64,000 nt of DNA. Source: Sphingobacterium detergens. Its GTDB lineage: Bacteria; Bacteroidota; Bacteroidia; Sphingobacteriales; Sphingobacteriaceae. Position numbers and translations under genes: made by a program. Positions within the stretch are counted from its first letter, which is position 1; each line of letters begins with the position of its first letter. Shown in pieces: positions 52,202 through 61,476 of this stretch. The stretch covers positions 62,001 through 126,000 of the forward strand of contig NZ_RAPY01000002.1 of the NCBI RefSeq assembly GCF_003610355.1, read 5' to 3'. The notes below the pieces were generated by a model, which was not told the origin of the DNA, did not search any database, and was given only the letters and a program-made list of their open reading frames with translations.

Positions 52202-53041
52202 ATGAAATACATAGAGGTTATCTTTCAAATGCTATCGGGTGAGGAATGGCAAAAAGATCTATTGGTATCTGATTTGGCAGACATCGGCTTTGATACTTTT
52301 GAAGATACCGAATCAGGATTTGCAGCTTATATTCCAGCTGCAAATCTTGATTTGCAAGCATTAGAAACATTAATGCTAAATCTTGATGAGGGATTTGAAG
52401 TAGACTATAAGGTTCAGGAAATTGAAAACCAGAATTGGAACAAACTCTGGGAGAGTAATTTTAACCCTATTGAAGTCGGTGGACAGTGTTATGTACGTGC
52501 TACGTTTCATGACGCAAAACCTGATTTCCCTTATGAAATAGTCATTGATCCTAAAATGTCCTTCGGGACAGGACACCATCAGACCACATCGATGATGCTC
52601 CAATATATTTTGGAGAATGATTTTGAGGGTAAGCAGGTGTTGGATATGGGCTGTGGTACGGGTATTCTAGCAATCTTGGCATCCAAAAAAGGTGCTAATG
52701 CTGTCTTGGCAGTAGATTATGATGAAATCTGTGTGGACAGTGTGATCGAAAATAGACTACTTAATACCGTAGACAATATCGAGGCTATTTGTGGTTCCTT
52801 CGAAGTTTTAGAAGGTCGAATTTTCGATACTATCTTAGCAAATATCAATCGAAATATTCTATTGGAACAATTACCACAATATGCTTTAAGTATCAATAAA
52901 AATGGAGAGTTGTACTTAAGCGGATTTTATGAACAGGAAGATTTGGCGATGTTACGTGATACTGCTGAGTCTTTAGGTTTTGAATTTATCTCCAAAAAAG
53001 TTTTAAATAATTGGTGTGCAGCCAAGTTTGTGAAACGGTAA
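52202..53041 (+). CDS. prmA: Ribosomal protein L11 methyltransferase
   Basis: The 279-residue protein has the N-terminal substrate domain followed by an SAM-binding methyltransferase domain with PKMSFGTGHHQTTSMML, VLDMGCGTGILAILASKKGA and ILANINRNILLEQL, the PrmA signature. It methylates L11 in the cytoplasm. Confidence 0.95.
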   Translation: MKYIEVIFQMLSGEEWQKDLLVSDLADIGFDTFEDTESGFAAYIPAANLDLQALETLMLNLDEGFEVDYKVQEIENQNWNKLWESNFNPIEVGGQCYVRATFHDAKPDFPYEIVIDPKMSFGTGHHQTTSMMLQYILENDFEGKQVLDMGCGTGILAILASKKGANAVLAVDYDEICVDSVIENRLLNTVDNIEAICGSFEVLEGRIFDTILANINRNILLEQLPQYALSINKNGELYLSGFYEQEDLAMLRDTAESLGFEFISKKVLNNWCAAKFVKR

Positions 53042-53048
53042 TAGAGCG

Positions 53049-54419
53049 ATGCGTATTCATTTTATAGCGATAGGTGGTAGTGTGATGCATAACCTTGCCA
53101 TTTCTTTGGCAAAGCAAGGGCACCAAATTACTGGATCTGATGATCAGATTGTGGAACCTTCCCGTTCCCATCTCATCGAAGCTGGATTATTGCCAGATCA
53201 ATTGGGATGGTTTGCCGACAAGGTGACCGAAGATATTGATGCCGTTATTTTGGGAGCACATGCGCAAGCAGATAATCCCGAATTGAAAAAGGCGCAGGAA
53301 TTAGGCCTGAAGATCTATTCTTTTCCCGAGTTTATACAAGAACTCTCACAGGATAAAATCCGTGTGGTTATTGCAGGGAGCTACGGGAAAACAACGATTA
53401 CGAGCATGATTATGCACGTTATGCGCTCCTTAGGAAAAGAATTTGATTATTTGGTTGGGGCGCAATTAAGAGGCTTTGATAAACTTGTGGATATTACCAA
53501 ACATAATAAGATTATTATTATCGAGGGAGATGAATATGTTTCGTCCAAAATTGATTCCAAGTCGAAATTTTTATATTATAAGCCTAATATCGCACTAATC
53601 TCGGGTATCGTATGGAATGAATTTAATTCCAAAATATCTCAAGAGGAATATATTAAACAATTTGAAGATTTTATTGATTCCATACCCCCTAAAGGAACAC
53701 TGATCTATAATAAAGAAGATGCCGTTCTTCAAAAAGTTTTGCAAGATACCAAAGACTGTAAAATTAACCGGCATGGCTATAAGATCCCCGATTACACAAT
53801 TAATAAGGGGGTTACCTATCTAAATACCGCAGACGGAGAAGTTCCTTTACAAGTATTCGGGAAACATAATCTGTCTAATATCGCTGGTGCTTATACAGTC
53901 TGTGAATGGTTGGGCATTAAAAAGAAAGAGTTCTTTGATGCAATAAAGAGTTTTAATACATCTATCCGTTATTTGGAGTTTGTGGCGAGCTCAGAAGGAT
54001 CTGTAGTCTATCAAGATTATGCCTGCAATGCGGATAAAGTGCGGTCGAGTATTCACGCGGTAAAAGAACAATTTCCTAATCAGAAATTGGTCACAATTAT
54101 TGAATTAAACTCGTATGATAGTTTAGATTCGTCCTTTTTGTTACAATATGCGAACTCAATGGAAGAGTCGGATCTCTCTGTGGTTTACGTGAATATCCAC
54201 TCCTGTAAGGAACTTAATAAGGATATTGAAAGTGTTCCTGAGAATATCAAAAGGAGTTTTAATAATCCTGATTTAGAGGTTGTTGTGAGCTTAGATGGCC
54301 TGTATTCCTTTTTGGATGGAGTTAAATCTAAGGGTTACAATTTACTACTTATGAGTTTAAATAATTATAATGGGGTTAATCTCTCGGTGCTCGCTGATCG
54401 GTTTTTTAGAGATTTTTAG
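53049..54419 (+). CDS. mpl: Mpl-type Mur ligase (UDP-MurNAc:tripeptide ligase)
   Basis: MRIHFIAIGGSVMHNLAISLAKQGHQITGSDD is the typical N-terminal Rossmann domain. The ATP loop is AGSYGKTTITSM (from residue 109), followed by EGDEYVSS, HNLSNIAGAYTVCEWLGI and FVASSEGSVVYQDYACN. Mpl joins recovered murein tripeptide to UDP-MurNAc. GSYGKTT replaces the usual GTHGKTT but the lysine and threonines that bind ATP are kept. Confidence 0.88.
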   Translation: MRIHFIAIGGSVMHNLAISLAKQGHQITGSDDQIVEPSRSHLIEAGLLPDQLGWFADKVTEDIDAVILGAHAQADNPELKKAQELGLKIYSFPEFIQELSQDKIRVVIAGSYGKTTITSMIMHVMRSLGKEFDYLVGAQLRGFDKLVDITKHNKIIIIEGDEYVSSKIDSKSKFLYYKPNIALISGIVWNEFNSKISQEEYIKQFEDFIDSIPPKGTLIYNKEDAVLQKVLQDTKDCKINRHGYKIPDYTINKGVTYLNTADGEVPLQVFGKHNLSNIAGAYTVCEWLGIKKKEFFDAIKSFNTSIRYLEFVASSEGSVVYQDYACNADKVRSSIHAVKEQFPNQKLVTIIELNSYDSLDSSFLLQYANSMEESDLSVVYVNIHSCKELNKDIESVPENIKRSFNNPDLEVVVSLDGLYSFLDGVKSKGYNLLLMSLNNYNGVNLSVLADRFFRDF

Positions 54420-54423
54420 AGAA

Positions 54424-54454
54424 AAAAATATAATTTAATGTAAATTATATTTTT
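54424..54454. terminator. A/T-only perfect hairpin between mpl and xre genes
   Basis: A perfect 14-pair stem (AAAAATATAATTTA and complement) closes a three-base loop five bases after the mpl stop. It could terminate mpl or serve as an operator for the adjacent regulator. Confidence 0.5.
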
Positions 54455-54460
54455 ATTTGC

Positions 54461-54468
54461 TATTTTTG
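54461..54468 (+). promoter_or_regulatory. -7 box for the xre-like gene
   Basis: TATTTTTG matches TAnnTTTG 17 bases before the start codon. No good -33 TTG is seen. Confidence 0.45.
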
Positions 54469-54485
54469 TTTAAAATATCTACCAG

Positions 54486-54815
54486 ATGAATGCATTAGGA
54501 AAAAAAATTAGACTACTTAGACACCAGAAGGGATGGAGTCAAGAGGATGTTGCAAAGCGATTGGATATCTCAATCCCAGCATTTTCAAAAATTGAAACAG
54601 GTATTACAGATGTAAATCTGTCTCGCCTTAATCAAATCTCAAAATTATTCAATTTGACAGTTGTTCAACTACTATCTACTTCTGATTCAGAAGAGGATAA
54701 AGAGTATGTCAATGAGGTCAATGCGTTAACGCAAAAGTTGCAACTACGTGATGGCGAAGTTATCGAACTTCAGAAAAAGGTCATTGATCTTTACGAACAA
54801 TTGCACAAAAGATAG
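54486..54815 (+). CDS. Xre-type helix-turn-helix regulator with C-terminal coiled coil
   Basis: Residues 5-60 are a helix-turn-helix of the Cro/CI type (KKIRLLRHQKGWSQEDVAKRLDISIPAFSKIETGITDVNLSRLNQISKLFNL). The last 40 residues form a heptad-patterned helix (VNALTQKLQLRDGEVIELQKKVIDLYEQL), likely for dimerisation. No ligand-binding domain is present. The palindrome just upstream is a possible autoregulatory site. Similar small regulators are widespread in Sphingobacteriaceae with unknown targets. Confidence 0.87.
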   Translation: MNALGKKIRLLRHQKGWSQEDVAKRLDISIPAFSKIETGITDVNLSRLNQISKLFNLTVVQLLSTSDSEEDKEYVNEVNALTQKLQLRDGEVIELQKKVIDLYEQLHKR

Positions 54816-54836
54816 GGCATATTAAAAATGTTACTG

Positions 54837-54867
54837 AAAAGGCAATCCAAATGGGTTGCCTTTTTTT
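54837..54867 (+). terminator. Terminator of the xre-like gene
   Basis: AAAAGGCAATCC pairs with GGGTTGCCTTTT (one G-T pair) and is followed by further T residues. Confidence 0.8.
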
Positions 54868-54950
54868 GTTTATGCAACTTTATTTTGGCCAAAAGTGATT
54901 TTGTTTTTGTTTCTTTGTAAGTATTTTATAAAAATAAAGGTTGATTACTT

Positions 54951-56726
54951 ATGGGGAGACTAAACGGGGATATAACTACTAGCCCGTCGAACGATTTTTT
55001 TAAATCGAATGTACTAGGACAGCGCTCAGGGCTGTTCGTACTTTTCTTTACAGAGATGTGGGAACGGTTTTCATTCTATGGAATGCGTGTCCTATTGATG
55101 CAATTTTTAACTGCTGCAGTTATTCAAGGTAGCCCATTCTCTGGCTGGGCCTGGACCGCACAACAAGCAGGTGCTTTGTACGGAACATACGCGATGATGC
55201 TCTATCTGACACCAATACTCGGTGGGATCATTGCCGACAAATACATCGGATCCAGAAAAGCTGTTATTATTGGCTCAGCTATCATGACATTGGGGCATGC
55301 CGCAATGGCTTTTGATACTGCGATCATGTTTTTTCTGGGATTGATCTGTTTGGTTATCGGAACAGGTTTTTTCAAACCGAACATGCCTTCGATCCTTGGC
55401 GAAATGTATAAAGATCTTCCTGAAAAGAAGGATGGAGCGTATACGATATTCTATATGGGTGTCAATGCAGGCGCTTTCTTTGGGATGATGCTCTGTGGTT
55501 ACATCGCTGAAACATATGGATGGCATTGGGGATTTGGATTGGCTGGTATTTTTATGCTCCTAGGTACCCTTCAGTTTGTGTTTGCAAAACCGCTCATGGG
55601 CAATCTTGGGATTTTGGACAAATCTGCGGCCGGAGAAAAGAAAGAAGTTATTGTCAATGATACGGATACTAAAAATCCGTTTACAATAAAGGATTTTGTG
55701 CTTATCGGTATTGTAGCTATCATAGGATTTGTATATGCCTTCAATGATCCATTGTCGAAAAATGGTATTATTGATGTTTTTGCCGGGCTGGATACTTCTT
55801 TTTTAAGAGGTCAGTATATCATGGTCATTATTGCATTGATCTTGTTTATTTATTTGATCGTTTCCCGGATTTTGCGTTATGACAAGACTGTACGGGATAG
55901 AATGTTTGCCGTGGTGCTTTTGGCGTTTTTCCTCATCTTCTTTTTCATGAGCTTTGAACAGGGGGCAACCTCATTGGTCATTGTCGCAAGGGATAATATC
56001 GACAGAGCACTTACAGGTGCCGCATTGACGACATTTAATGTAGTCAATGGTTTATTAACGATCGTACCACTAGCAATTATCAGCTGGGTTTTAATAAAAC
56101 TTGCAAAGGTAACCTGGGATAAGATTGCCATCTCCAATATCGTATTATTTGTCTGCTTTGGACTGATCTGGGGTGCCGCAATCTGGATGCTTTATCAGGA
56201 GTTTAATAAAGAAGCTTCGGAAATCAAAGTATCCTGGTTTTCTATTCTCAACTCATTTTTTATCATTGCACTAGCTTCCACGGTATCTAAGATATGGGAA
56301 TCGAAATACAATCCTTCAGCTGCCTTTAAATATGGATTTGGTCTGATACTGGTTGCCATTGGATTCCTGATTATCGGACTAGGTTCATGGGGCATAGCAC
56401 CGGGAATGAAAATTTCTATGGTATTTCTCGTCTTGACTTACCTATTTCATACATTGGGAGAATTGTTTATTTCTCCGGTGGGCTTATCTTATGTTTCTAA
56501 ATTGGTTCCAGCACGGATGTTGGCTTTTATGTTCGGCATCTGGTATCTAGCAATTGCTATTGCACAAAAGGTTGCAGCAGTATTGGGCGGACAGGTCGAG
56601 ACAATTCAACAGGAATATTCGTTGAGTCACTTTTTCTTTTTATTTACGGCTATTCCAGCTTTGGCCGGATTGCTTGTCATGCTGTTCAATCCTTTGATCA
56701 AAAGATTGATGCACGGAGTTAAATAA
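54951..56726 (+). CDS. POT-family proton-dependent oligopeptide transporter (3 of 4)
   Basis: At 591 residues it is the longest of the four. FFTEMWERFSFYGMRVLL, GTGFFKPNMPSILGEMY and GAYTIFYMGVNAGAFFGMMLCGYIAE are the POT signatures and FMSFEQGATSLVIVARDN gives the helix 7 motif. Extra hydrophobic sequence in the middle (FVLIGIVAIIGFVYAFND, IMVIIALILFIYLIVSRIL) adds two helices relative to the pair at 41-44 kb. Confidence 0.92.
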   Translation: MGRLNGDITTSPSNDFFKSNVLGQRSGLFVLFFTEMWERFSFYGMRVLLMQFLTAAVIQGSPFSGWAWTAQQAGALYGTYAMMLYLTPILGGIIADKYIGSRKAVIIGSAIMTLGHAAMAFDTAIMFFLGLICLVIGTGFFKPNMPSILGEMYKDLPEKKDGAYTIFYMGVNAGAFFGMMLCGYIAETYGWHWGFGLAGIFMLLGTLQFVFAKPLMGNLGILDKSAAGEKKEVIVNDTDTKNPFTIKDFVLIGIVAIIGFVYAFNDPLSKNGIIDVFAGLDTSFLRGQYIMVIIALILFIYLIVSRILRYDKTVRDRMFAVVLLAFFLIFFFMSFEQGATSLVIVARDNIDRALTGAALTTFNVVNGLLTIVPLAIISWVLIKLAKVTWDKIAISNIVLFVCFGLIWGAAIWMLYQEFNKEASEIKVSWFSILNSFFIIALASTVSKIWESKYNPSAAFKYGFGLILVAIGFLIIGLGSWGIAPGMKISMVFLVLTYLFHTLGELFISPVGLSYVSKLVPARMLAFMFGIWYLAIAIAQKVAAVLGGQVETIQQEYSLSHFFFLFTAIPALAGLLVMLFNPLIKRLMHGVK

Positions 56727-56735
56727 TAACTATAT

Positions 56736-56763
56736 AAGCTTCTTTTACGAAAGAAGCTTTTTT
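56736..56763 (+). terminator. Terminator between POT genes 3 and 4
   Basis: AAGCTTCTTT and its complement with a short ACG-containing loop are followed by TTTTTT. Confidence 0.78.
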
Positions 56764-56781
56764 GATTAATATAAATACAGT

Positions 56782-58311
56782 ATGGAGGTTAGTACACGGG
56801 AATCGCTAGAGGAGATTCAAAATTTTAAGGGAAAGTACCCAAGGCAGATCTGGAGCCTGTTTTTCTCGGAAATGTGGGAAAGATTTTGTTTTTATGGCAT
56901 GCGGGGCATGTTGGTGTTCTTTATGATCACACAACTGAACTTTGCGGAGAAAGAAGCTAATTTGCAGTATGGAGCTACCCAGGCATTTGTCTATGCTTTT
57001 ACATTTATCGGTGGTCTTTTTGCTGATAAGATTTTAGGTTTTAGAAAATCATTGTTTTGGGGAGGTATATTAATGATTGTAGGGAGTCTTTTCCTAGCCG
57101 CAGATCCACATCAATATTTCTTTTTTGGTCTCTCATTCATTATTATTGGTACCGGCTTTTTTAAACCGAATATCTCTACGATGGTAGGAGAGCTCTATCG
57201 TGATGGCGATAGCCGTCGTGATGGTGGTTTCTCGTTGTTCTATGCAGGGATCAATCTAGGTGCATTTTTAGGTGGCTATGTTTGTGTCGCCATTGGTAAA
57301 GGATATATGTTAAGCTCGGTTATCTCCGAACCTCACCGTTGGAATGTTGCCTTTGGTCTAGCTGCAATAGGGATGCTGGCAAGTTTGATTAATTTTCACT
57401 TTACCAAAAGGCACCTTGGACCTATCGGGCTTAAACCCGGACACCCAGATGCTATCGTAAAGACGAAAGCCTTGCCAAAATGGGTTGAATATGCTGTATA
57501 TGCGCTGACTTTGATCTTTATACCTGTTATTCAGATCATGGTGTCGAAAACCCAATATACCGATTATTTTATGTATACCATTGGCCCATTGACACTTTTA
57601 TACCTGTTTTATGAAATGTCGCAAGTAACCAAGGAGGAACGCAAGAAATTAATTGCTGCACTGGTATTTATTTTGTTTTCCATTATCTTTTGGGGGATAT
57701 ATGAACAGAGTGGTGGTTCATTGAGCATCTTTGCTGCCAAGCATCTGAATGACTCTTTACTTGGGGCAGTGACACTTGATCCAAATGGTGTCAATAATTC
57801 TGGCGGTGCGTTATTCATTATCGCCTTAGCGCCGTTATTTGGTCTATTTTGGATATGGTTGGGAAAACGTAAACTTGAGCCGAATACGATTATCAAGTTT
57901 GGTCTGGGCTTTGTTTTCTTGGGTTTAGGTTACTATGTACTTTTTGCGACGCGTTTATTCGCTCATGAAGGCATGACCTCATTGGATATCTTTACACTTG
58001 CTTTATTGGTGATTACCGTCGGGGAGCTTTGTCTTTCGCCAATTGGACTCTCCATTATGACGAAACTGTCTCCAGCGAGGTTACAAGGTATTATGATGGG
58101 AATGTGGTTTTTGGCAAGTGCGTATGGACAATATGTGGCGGGCTTGATCGGTGCGAGTATGGCTGAAGCAAAAGAAGGAAGTTCCTTGGCGGATAACTTA
58201 GTGACGTACACCGAAAGTTATAAACAATTGGGCTTGTATTCTTTAATCGCTGGTGTGGTACTGATTGCATTGTCGCCTGTGGTTCGGAAATTAATGGGAA
58301 ATGTAAAATAA
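56782..58311 (+). CDS. POT-family proton-dependent oligopeptide transporter (4 of 4)
   Basis: The 509-residue protein is the most divergent of the four: LFFSEMWERFCFYGMRGMLVFF, GTGFFKPNISTMVGELYRDGD, GGFSLFYAGINLGAFLGGYVC and IYEQSGGSLSIFAAKH carry the POT signatures. It is separated from gene 3 by 55 bases that contain a terminator. Confidence 0.92.
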   Translation: MEVSTRESLEEIQNFKGKYPRQIWSLFFSEMWERFCFYGMRGMLVFFMITQLNFAEKEANLQYGATQAFVYAFTFIGGLFADKILGFRKSLFWGGILMIVGSLFLAADPHQYFFFGLSFIIIGTGFFKPNISTMVGELYRDGDSRRDGGFSLFYAGINLGAFLGGYVCVAIGKGYMLSSVISEPHRWNVAFGLAAIGMLASLINFHFTKRHLGPIGLKPGHPDAIVKTKALPKWVEYAVYALTLIFIPVIQIMVSKTQYTDYFMYTIGPLTLLYLFYEMSQVTKEERKKLIAALVFILFSIIFWGIYEQSGGSLSIFAAKHLNDSLLGAVTLDPNGVNNSGGALFIIALAPLFGLFWIWLGKRKLEPNTIIKFGLGFVFLGLGYYVLFATRLFAHEGMTSLDIFTLALLVITVGELCLSPIGLSIMTKLSPARLQGIMMGMWFLASAYGQYVAGLIGASMAEAKEGSSLADNLVTYTESYKQLGLYSLIAGVVLIALSPVVRKLMGNVK

Positions 58312-58328
58312 GCCCCAATCAAATATTT

Positions 58329-58362
58329 GCAAAAAAAGATTGTATTAAAAATCTTTTTTTGC
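58329..58362 (+). terminator. Terminator of POT gene 4
   Basis: GCAAAAAAAGATT pairs with AATCTTTTTTTGC, 17 bases after the stop. Confidence 0.7.
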
Positions 58363-58400
58363 ATTAGTACTTAGTCATAATTGACGGACTAGCTGTTTAT

Positions 58401-58441
58401 AAAAAGGGGAGCAAATTCATAGCGAGTTTGCTCCCTTTTTT
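58401..58441. terminator. Second hairpin terminator downstream of POT gene 4
   Basis: AAAAAGGGGAGCAAA-type arms pair with TTTGCTCCCTTTTT around an 11-base loop, followed by T residues. It may end a separate short transcript. Confidence 0.75.
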
Positions 58442-58442
58442 G

Positions 58443-58980
58443 CATTAGGTTAAGCGATATCAGGACTAGACAGGTGCAAACCTTTATGGTCAATGCGTCG
58501 CACCAACTTCCAGACATCGCCGTAGCTGTGTCGTACTGCGACCGTGGTGAATGCAACATGAGTCCGTGGTGAGTCCGTGTTAAACACAGAAATATGCTGT
58601 AAGCACCTAGGCTACACCATGCTCTTATCTGCTCTCAGTGACGAAGAAGGGATAAATATGTCCCGTAGTATAGTCGAAGGATAACCGAATAATCTAAAAT
58701 ACTCGGACTTCGTTTCGAAAAATGATCTATATGGTATGTATTTGATGTCATATATATGTTTTTTAAATTCAAATAGATCGAATTAATATATATGAAAACG
58801 TATTATTTTAAAAATAAACATCCTTTTGTATTTAATATATATACATTTTTGAATTGCTTGTGTATGGAGAGAAATGGCCTAAGGGGGAGTATGATTAATG
58901 TTTTACAATATTTACAATCATACATCCGGCAACAAAGTAAATAAAGAATATTTCGATGTTCATTATCTATAGGAAATAGG
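58443..58980. other. Gene-free region with a G+C-rich block
   Basis: The part from about 58445 to 58700 is near 50% G+C (61 of 120 bases at 58501-58620), whereas 58741-58860 has 20 of 120. CCGTGGTGA occurs at 58542 and 58564, and GAGTCCGTG twice back to back. I find no reading frame of note, tRNA or known RNA motif. The A/T-rich half holds nothing recognisable. Confidence 0.45.
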
Positions 58981-59026
58981 ATAAACAAAAAAGCTTGACC
59001 AGAAATAGTCAAGCTTTTTTGTTTAT
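58981..59026 (-). terminator. Terminator of the desaturase gene, overlapping its stop codon
   Basis: A 19-pair stem (ATAAACAAAAAAGCTTGAC and complement) with an eight-base loop includes the stop codon in one arm. Confidence 0.85.
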
Positions 59027-60018
59027 CCGTAAATCCATTTGAATTTATAATCTTTTTCAGGAATCTTCATGCGGTCAGCTAATCTAGTCAAGCGATCCGG
59101 TAATTTTAAGAGGTAGTCTCTTGCTTTCTCACCTTTCTCATTTAGACCTGTAACTTGATCAATTTTCCACTCATTATTAAGTTCTTTCAAGATATCGACA
59201 TAATCCAATGCAGTATACACACCTAGTCGCTGTGCAGCATCGGAAAAGTGTGCGAAAGCTTCGCCCTGAGGTTCGCCTGCTTCTCTTAAAAACTGTGCGG
59301 GCATGACAATCTTTTTGCGCATCATATCTTCAAATGCAATCATTACTTCGCTTGCATCTACTGTCATGGCCTTTGATATGAAAGACATATATGCTTTGGC
59401 ATGGCGTGCTTCATCCGAAGCAATGACACCACACATCTTTGCCAGAAGCTTATCACCACCTTTTTTAGAAAGTCCCGACACCCGACGATGGGATACGTTG
59501 GTTGCAAGTTCCTGGAATGATGTATATATAAAGTTACGGTAAGGATCAGCACCAGTGCCGATATCGAAACCATCTTGAATCAAATATTGTGTAGACATCT
59601 CAAACTGACGCATATCTATTCTACCCGACAGATAGAGGTATTTGTTCAATAGATCGCCGTGACGGTTTTCTTCTGCAGTCCATGCACGAACCCATTTCAT
59701 CCATCCACCTTGTTCGTTTTTATCCACATCTTCAACCATTGTCAGCCAAGATTCGTAAGTTGGAAGGGCCTCTTCGGTAATCGTATCACCAACTAATACC
59801 GCAACTAGGTCATAGGATAGTTCTTTGGCGCTTTCCTGTAAATCTCTTATTTCCTCAAAAAAAGTATCCCTTGAAGCGTCCGGAAGGAAATCAGCAGGTT
59901 GCCACATTTCTTCTACAGGCTTCAGGTATTCGCTCATTTCATTCAACATGAAAGGCTCCAAGTAGGCCATCACTTCTTTACGTGAGCCTTCTGGTAAATT
60001 TAGAGGTAATTCTTGCAT
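59023..60018 (-). CDS. Acyl-ACP desaturase (ferritin-like di-iron)
   Basis: I start at the ATG for MQELPLNLPEGSRKEVMAYL; an upstream hydrophobic extension is not part of the family. The 331 residues hold the di-iron motifs EENRHG (WTAEENRHGDLLNKYLYLSG) and DEARH (VIASDEARHAKAYMSF). Enzymes of this plant-type class introduce a double bond into soluble acyl-ACP. It needs ferredoxin or flavodoxin, not encoded here. Confidence 0.92.
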   Translation of the reverse strand: MQELPLNLPEGSRKEVMAYLEPFMLNEMSEYLKPVEEMWQPADFLPDASRDTFFEEIRDLQESAKELSYDLVAVLVGDTITEEALPTYESWLTMVEDVDKNEQGGWMKWVRAWTAEENRHGDLLNKYLYLSGRIDMRQFEMSTQYLIQDGFDIGTGADPYRNFIYTSFQELATNVSHRRVSGLSKKGGDKLLAKMCGVIASDEARHAKAYMSFISKAMTVDASEVMIAFEDMMRKKIVMPAQFLREAGEPQGEAFAHFSDAAQRLGVYTALDYVDILKELNNEWKIDQVTGLNEKGEKARDYLLKLPDRLTRLADRMKIPEKDYKFKWIYG

Positions 60019-60096
60019 ATCAATACAAAGGTAAATAAATAGCATCAATAAATTATAAAAGCAAGATATAATTGTAAAAAATGGCAAATGACCTAC

Positions 60097-60132
60097 AAAA
60101 AGTGGTTCTTTAATAGTATTGAGCCACTTTTT
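60097..60132. terminator. Hairpin in the divergent desaturase-sufS intergenic region
   Basis: AAAAAGTGGTTC pairs with GAGCCACTTTTT (one G-T pair). It lies between two genes that are read away from each other, so neither needs a terminator here; a short unannotated transcript is possible. Confidence 0.45.
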
Positions 60133-60213
60133 ATTTTGGTCGGTCAGGTAACTTGGAAGATTGATAATGACATAAAAAACAGATTGTCGGCCCTGTATTC
60201 GATAAAATACTAT

Positions 60214-60221
60214 TAACTTTG
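60214..60221 (+). promoter_or_regulatory. -7 box of the sufS-sufE operon
   Basis: TAACTTTG is an exact TAnnTTTG match 20 bases before the TTG start codon. A TTG about 30 bases upstream is further than the usual spacing. Confidence 0.55.
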
Positions 60222-60241
60222 TATAAATTATTTAGACGACT

Positions 60242-61465
60242 TTGGAAAAATATAATATAGATAAAATACGTGCAGATTTTCCTATTCTAAAAAGAGAGGT
60301 AAATGGCAAGCCTTTGGTTTATCTGGACAATGGTGCGACAACGCAAAAGCCTAATGCGGTAATCAATTCCATTGCACATTATTATACAGATATGAATAGT
60401 AATGTACATCGTGGAGTTCACTACCTCAGCCAGATATCGACAGATGCTTTTGAGGTGACTCGTAAAAAACTTCAATCTTTTATCAATGCGCCTGAAGACA
60501 AGCAAGTGATTATTACCAAGGGGACGACCGATAGTATCAATTTGGTTGCGACTTGCTATGGCAGAGCATTTATCCACGCGGGAGATGAAATTATTATTTC
60601 TGCAATGGAGCACCACTCCAATATTGTTCCCTGGCAGATGCTTTGTGATGAAAAAGGCTGTAAGATCCGTGTTATTCCGATGAATGATAAGGGGGAGCTC
60701 GATATGGACGCCTATCAAAACCTCATTAACGAAAGAACGAAGCTGGTTGCTGTAACTTATGTCTCCAATGCACTAGGTACGATCAATCCGGTAAAAGAGA
60801 TTATCTCGATTGCGCATAAGCATGGGGCTGTCGTATTGATAGATGCGGCGCAGGCTGTCCAACATATCCAGGTTGATGTGCAAGATCTTGATGTTGACTT
60901 TTTAGTTTTCTCAGGCCATAAAATGTATGGACCAACTGGTGTCGGTGTGTTGTATGGCAAGGAAGATCTGTTAAACGCAATGCCTCCTTATCAAGGCGGT
61001 GGCGATATGATCAAAGAAGTGACTTTTGAAAAGACAACCTATAATGAATTGCCTTTTAAATTTGAAGCGGGGACTCCGAATATTGAAGCGGGGATCTGTT
61101 TGAATGAGGCAATAGACTATATCAATTCGATTGGCTTAAAAAATATTGAGGCTTACGAACACGAGTTGCTGGAGTATGCATTGGAAAAATTGTCGCAGAT
61201 CCCAGGGATGAAATTTATAGGTACTGCAGATCAAAAATGTTCTGTTATTTCATTTATCATTGAAGGTACACATCCTTATGATGTAGGAGTAATTTTGGAT
61301 AAATTGGGTATTGCTGTGCGAACTGGACACCACTGTGCTCAGCCTGTAATGGATCGCTTTGGTATCCCTGGAACGATCCGGGCTTCGTTGGCACTTTATA
61401 ACACAAAAGAAGAAATAGATATCTTGGTGGCGGGTATTCAACGCGCGGTCAATATGTTAGTGTAA
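60242..61465 (+). CDS. sufS: Cysteine desulfurase SufS
   Basis: The start is TTG: an in-frame TAG lies nine bases upstream and no ATG occurs before the conserved N-terminus (EKYNIDKIRADFPILKREVNGKPLVYLDNGATTQKP). The 407 residues hold the PLP lysine in SGHK227MYGPTG and the catalytic cysteine in RTGHHC365AQP. SufS takes sulfur from cysteine and passes it to SufE for Fe-S cluster assembly. SufE is the next gene; sufBCD are not in the window. Confidence 0.95.
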   Translation: MEKYNIDKIRADFPILKREVNGKPLVYLDNGATTQKPNAVINSIAHYYTDMNSNVHRGVHYLSQISTDAFEVTRKKLQSFINAPEDKQVIITKGTTDSINLVATCYGRAFIHAGDEIIISAMEHHSNIVPWQMLCDEKGCKIRVIPMNDKGELDMDAYQNLINERTKLVAVTYVSNALGTINPVKEIISIAHKHGAVVLIDAAQAVQHIQVDVQDLDVDFLVFSGHKMYGPTGVGVLYGKEDLLNAMPPYQGGGDMIKEVTFEKTTYNELPFKFEAGTPNIEAGICLNEAIDYINSIGLKNIEAYEHELLEYALEKLSQIPGMKFIGTADQKCSVISFIIEGTHPYDVGVILDKLGIAVRTGHHCAQPVMDRFGIPGTIRASLALYNTKEEIDILVAGIQRAVNMLV

Positions 61466-61476
61466 TAAAAACGATT

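Noticed and set aside
60019..60087. N-terminal hydrophobic extension of the acyl-ACP desaturase
   Set aside because: These desaturases are soluble; the ATG at MQELPLNL fits the family and the extension lies in the promoter region.
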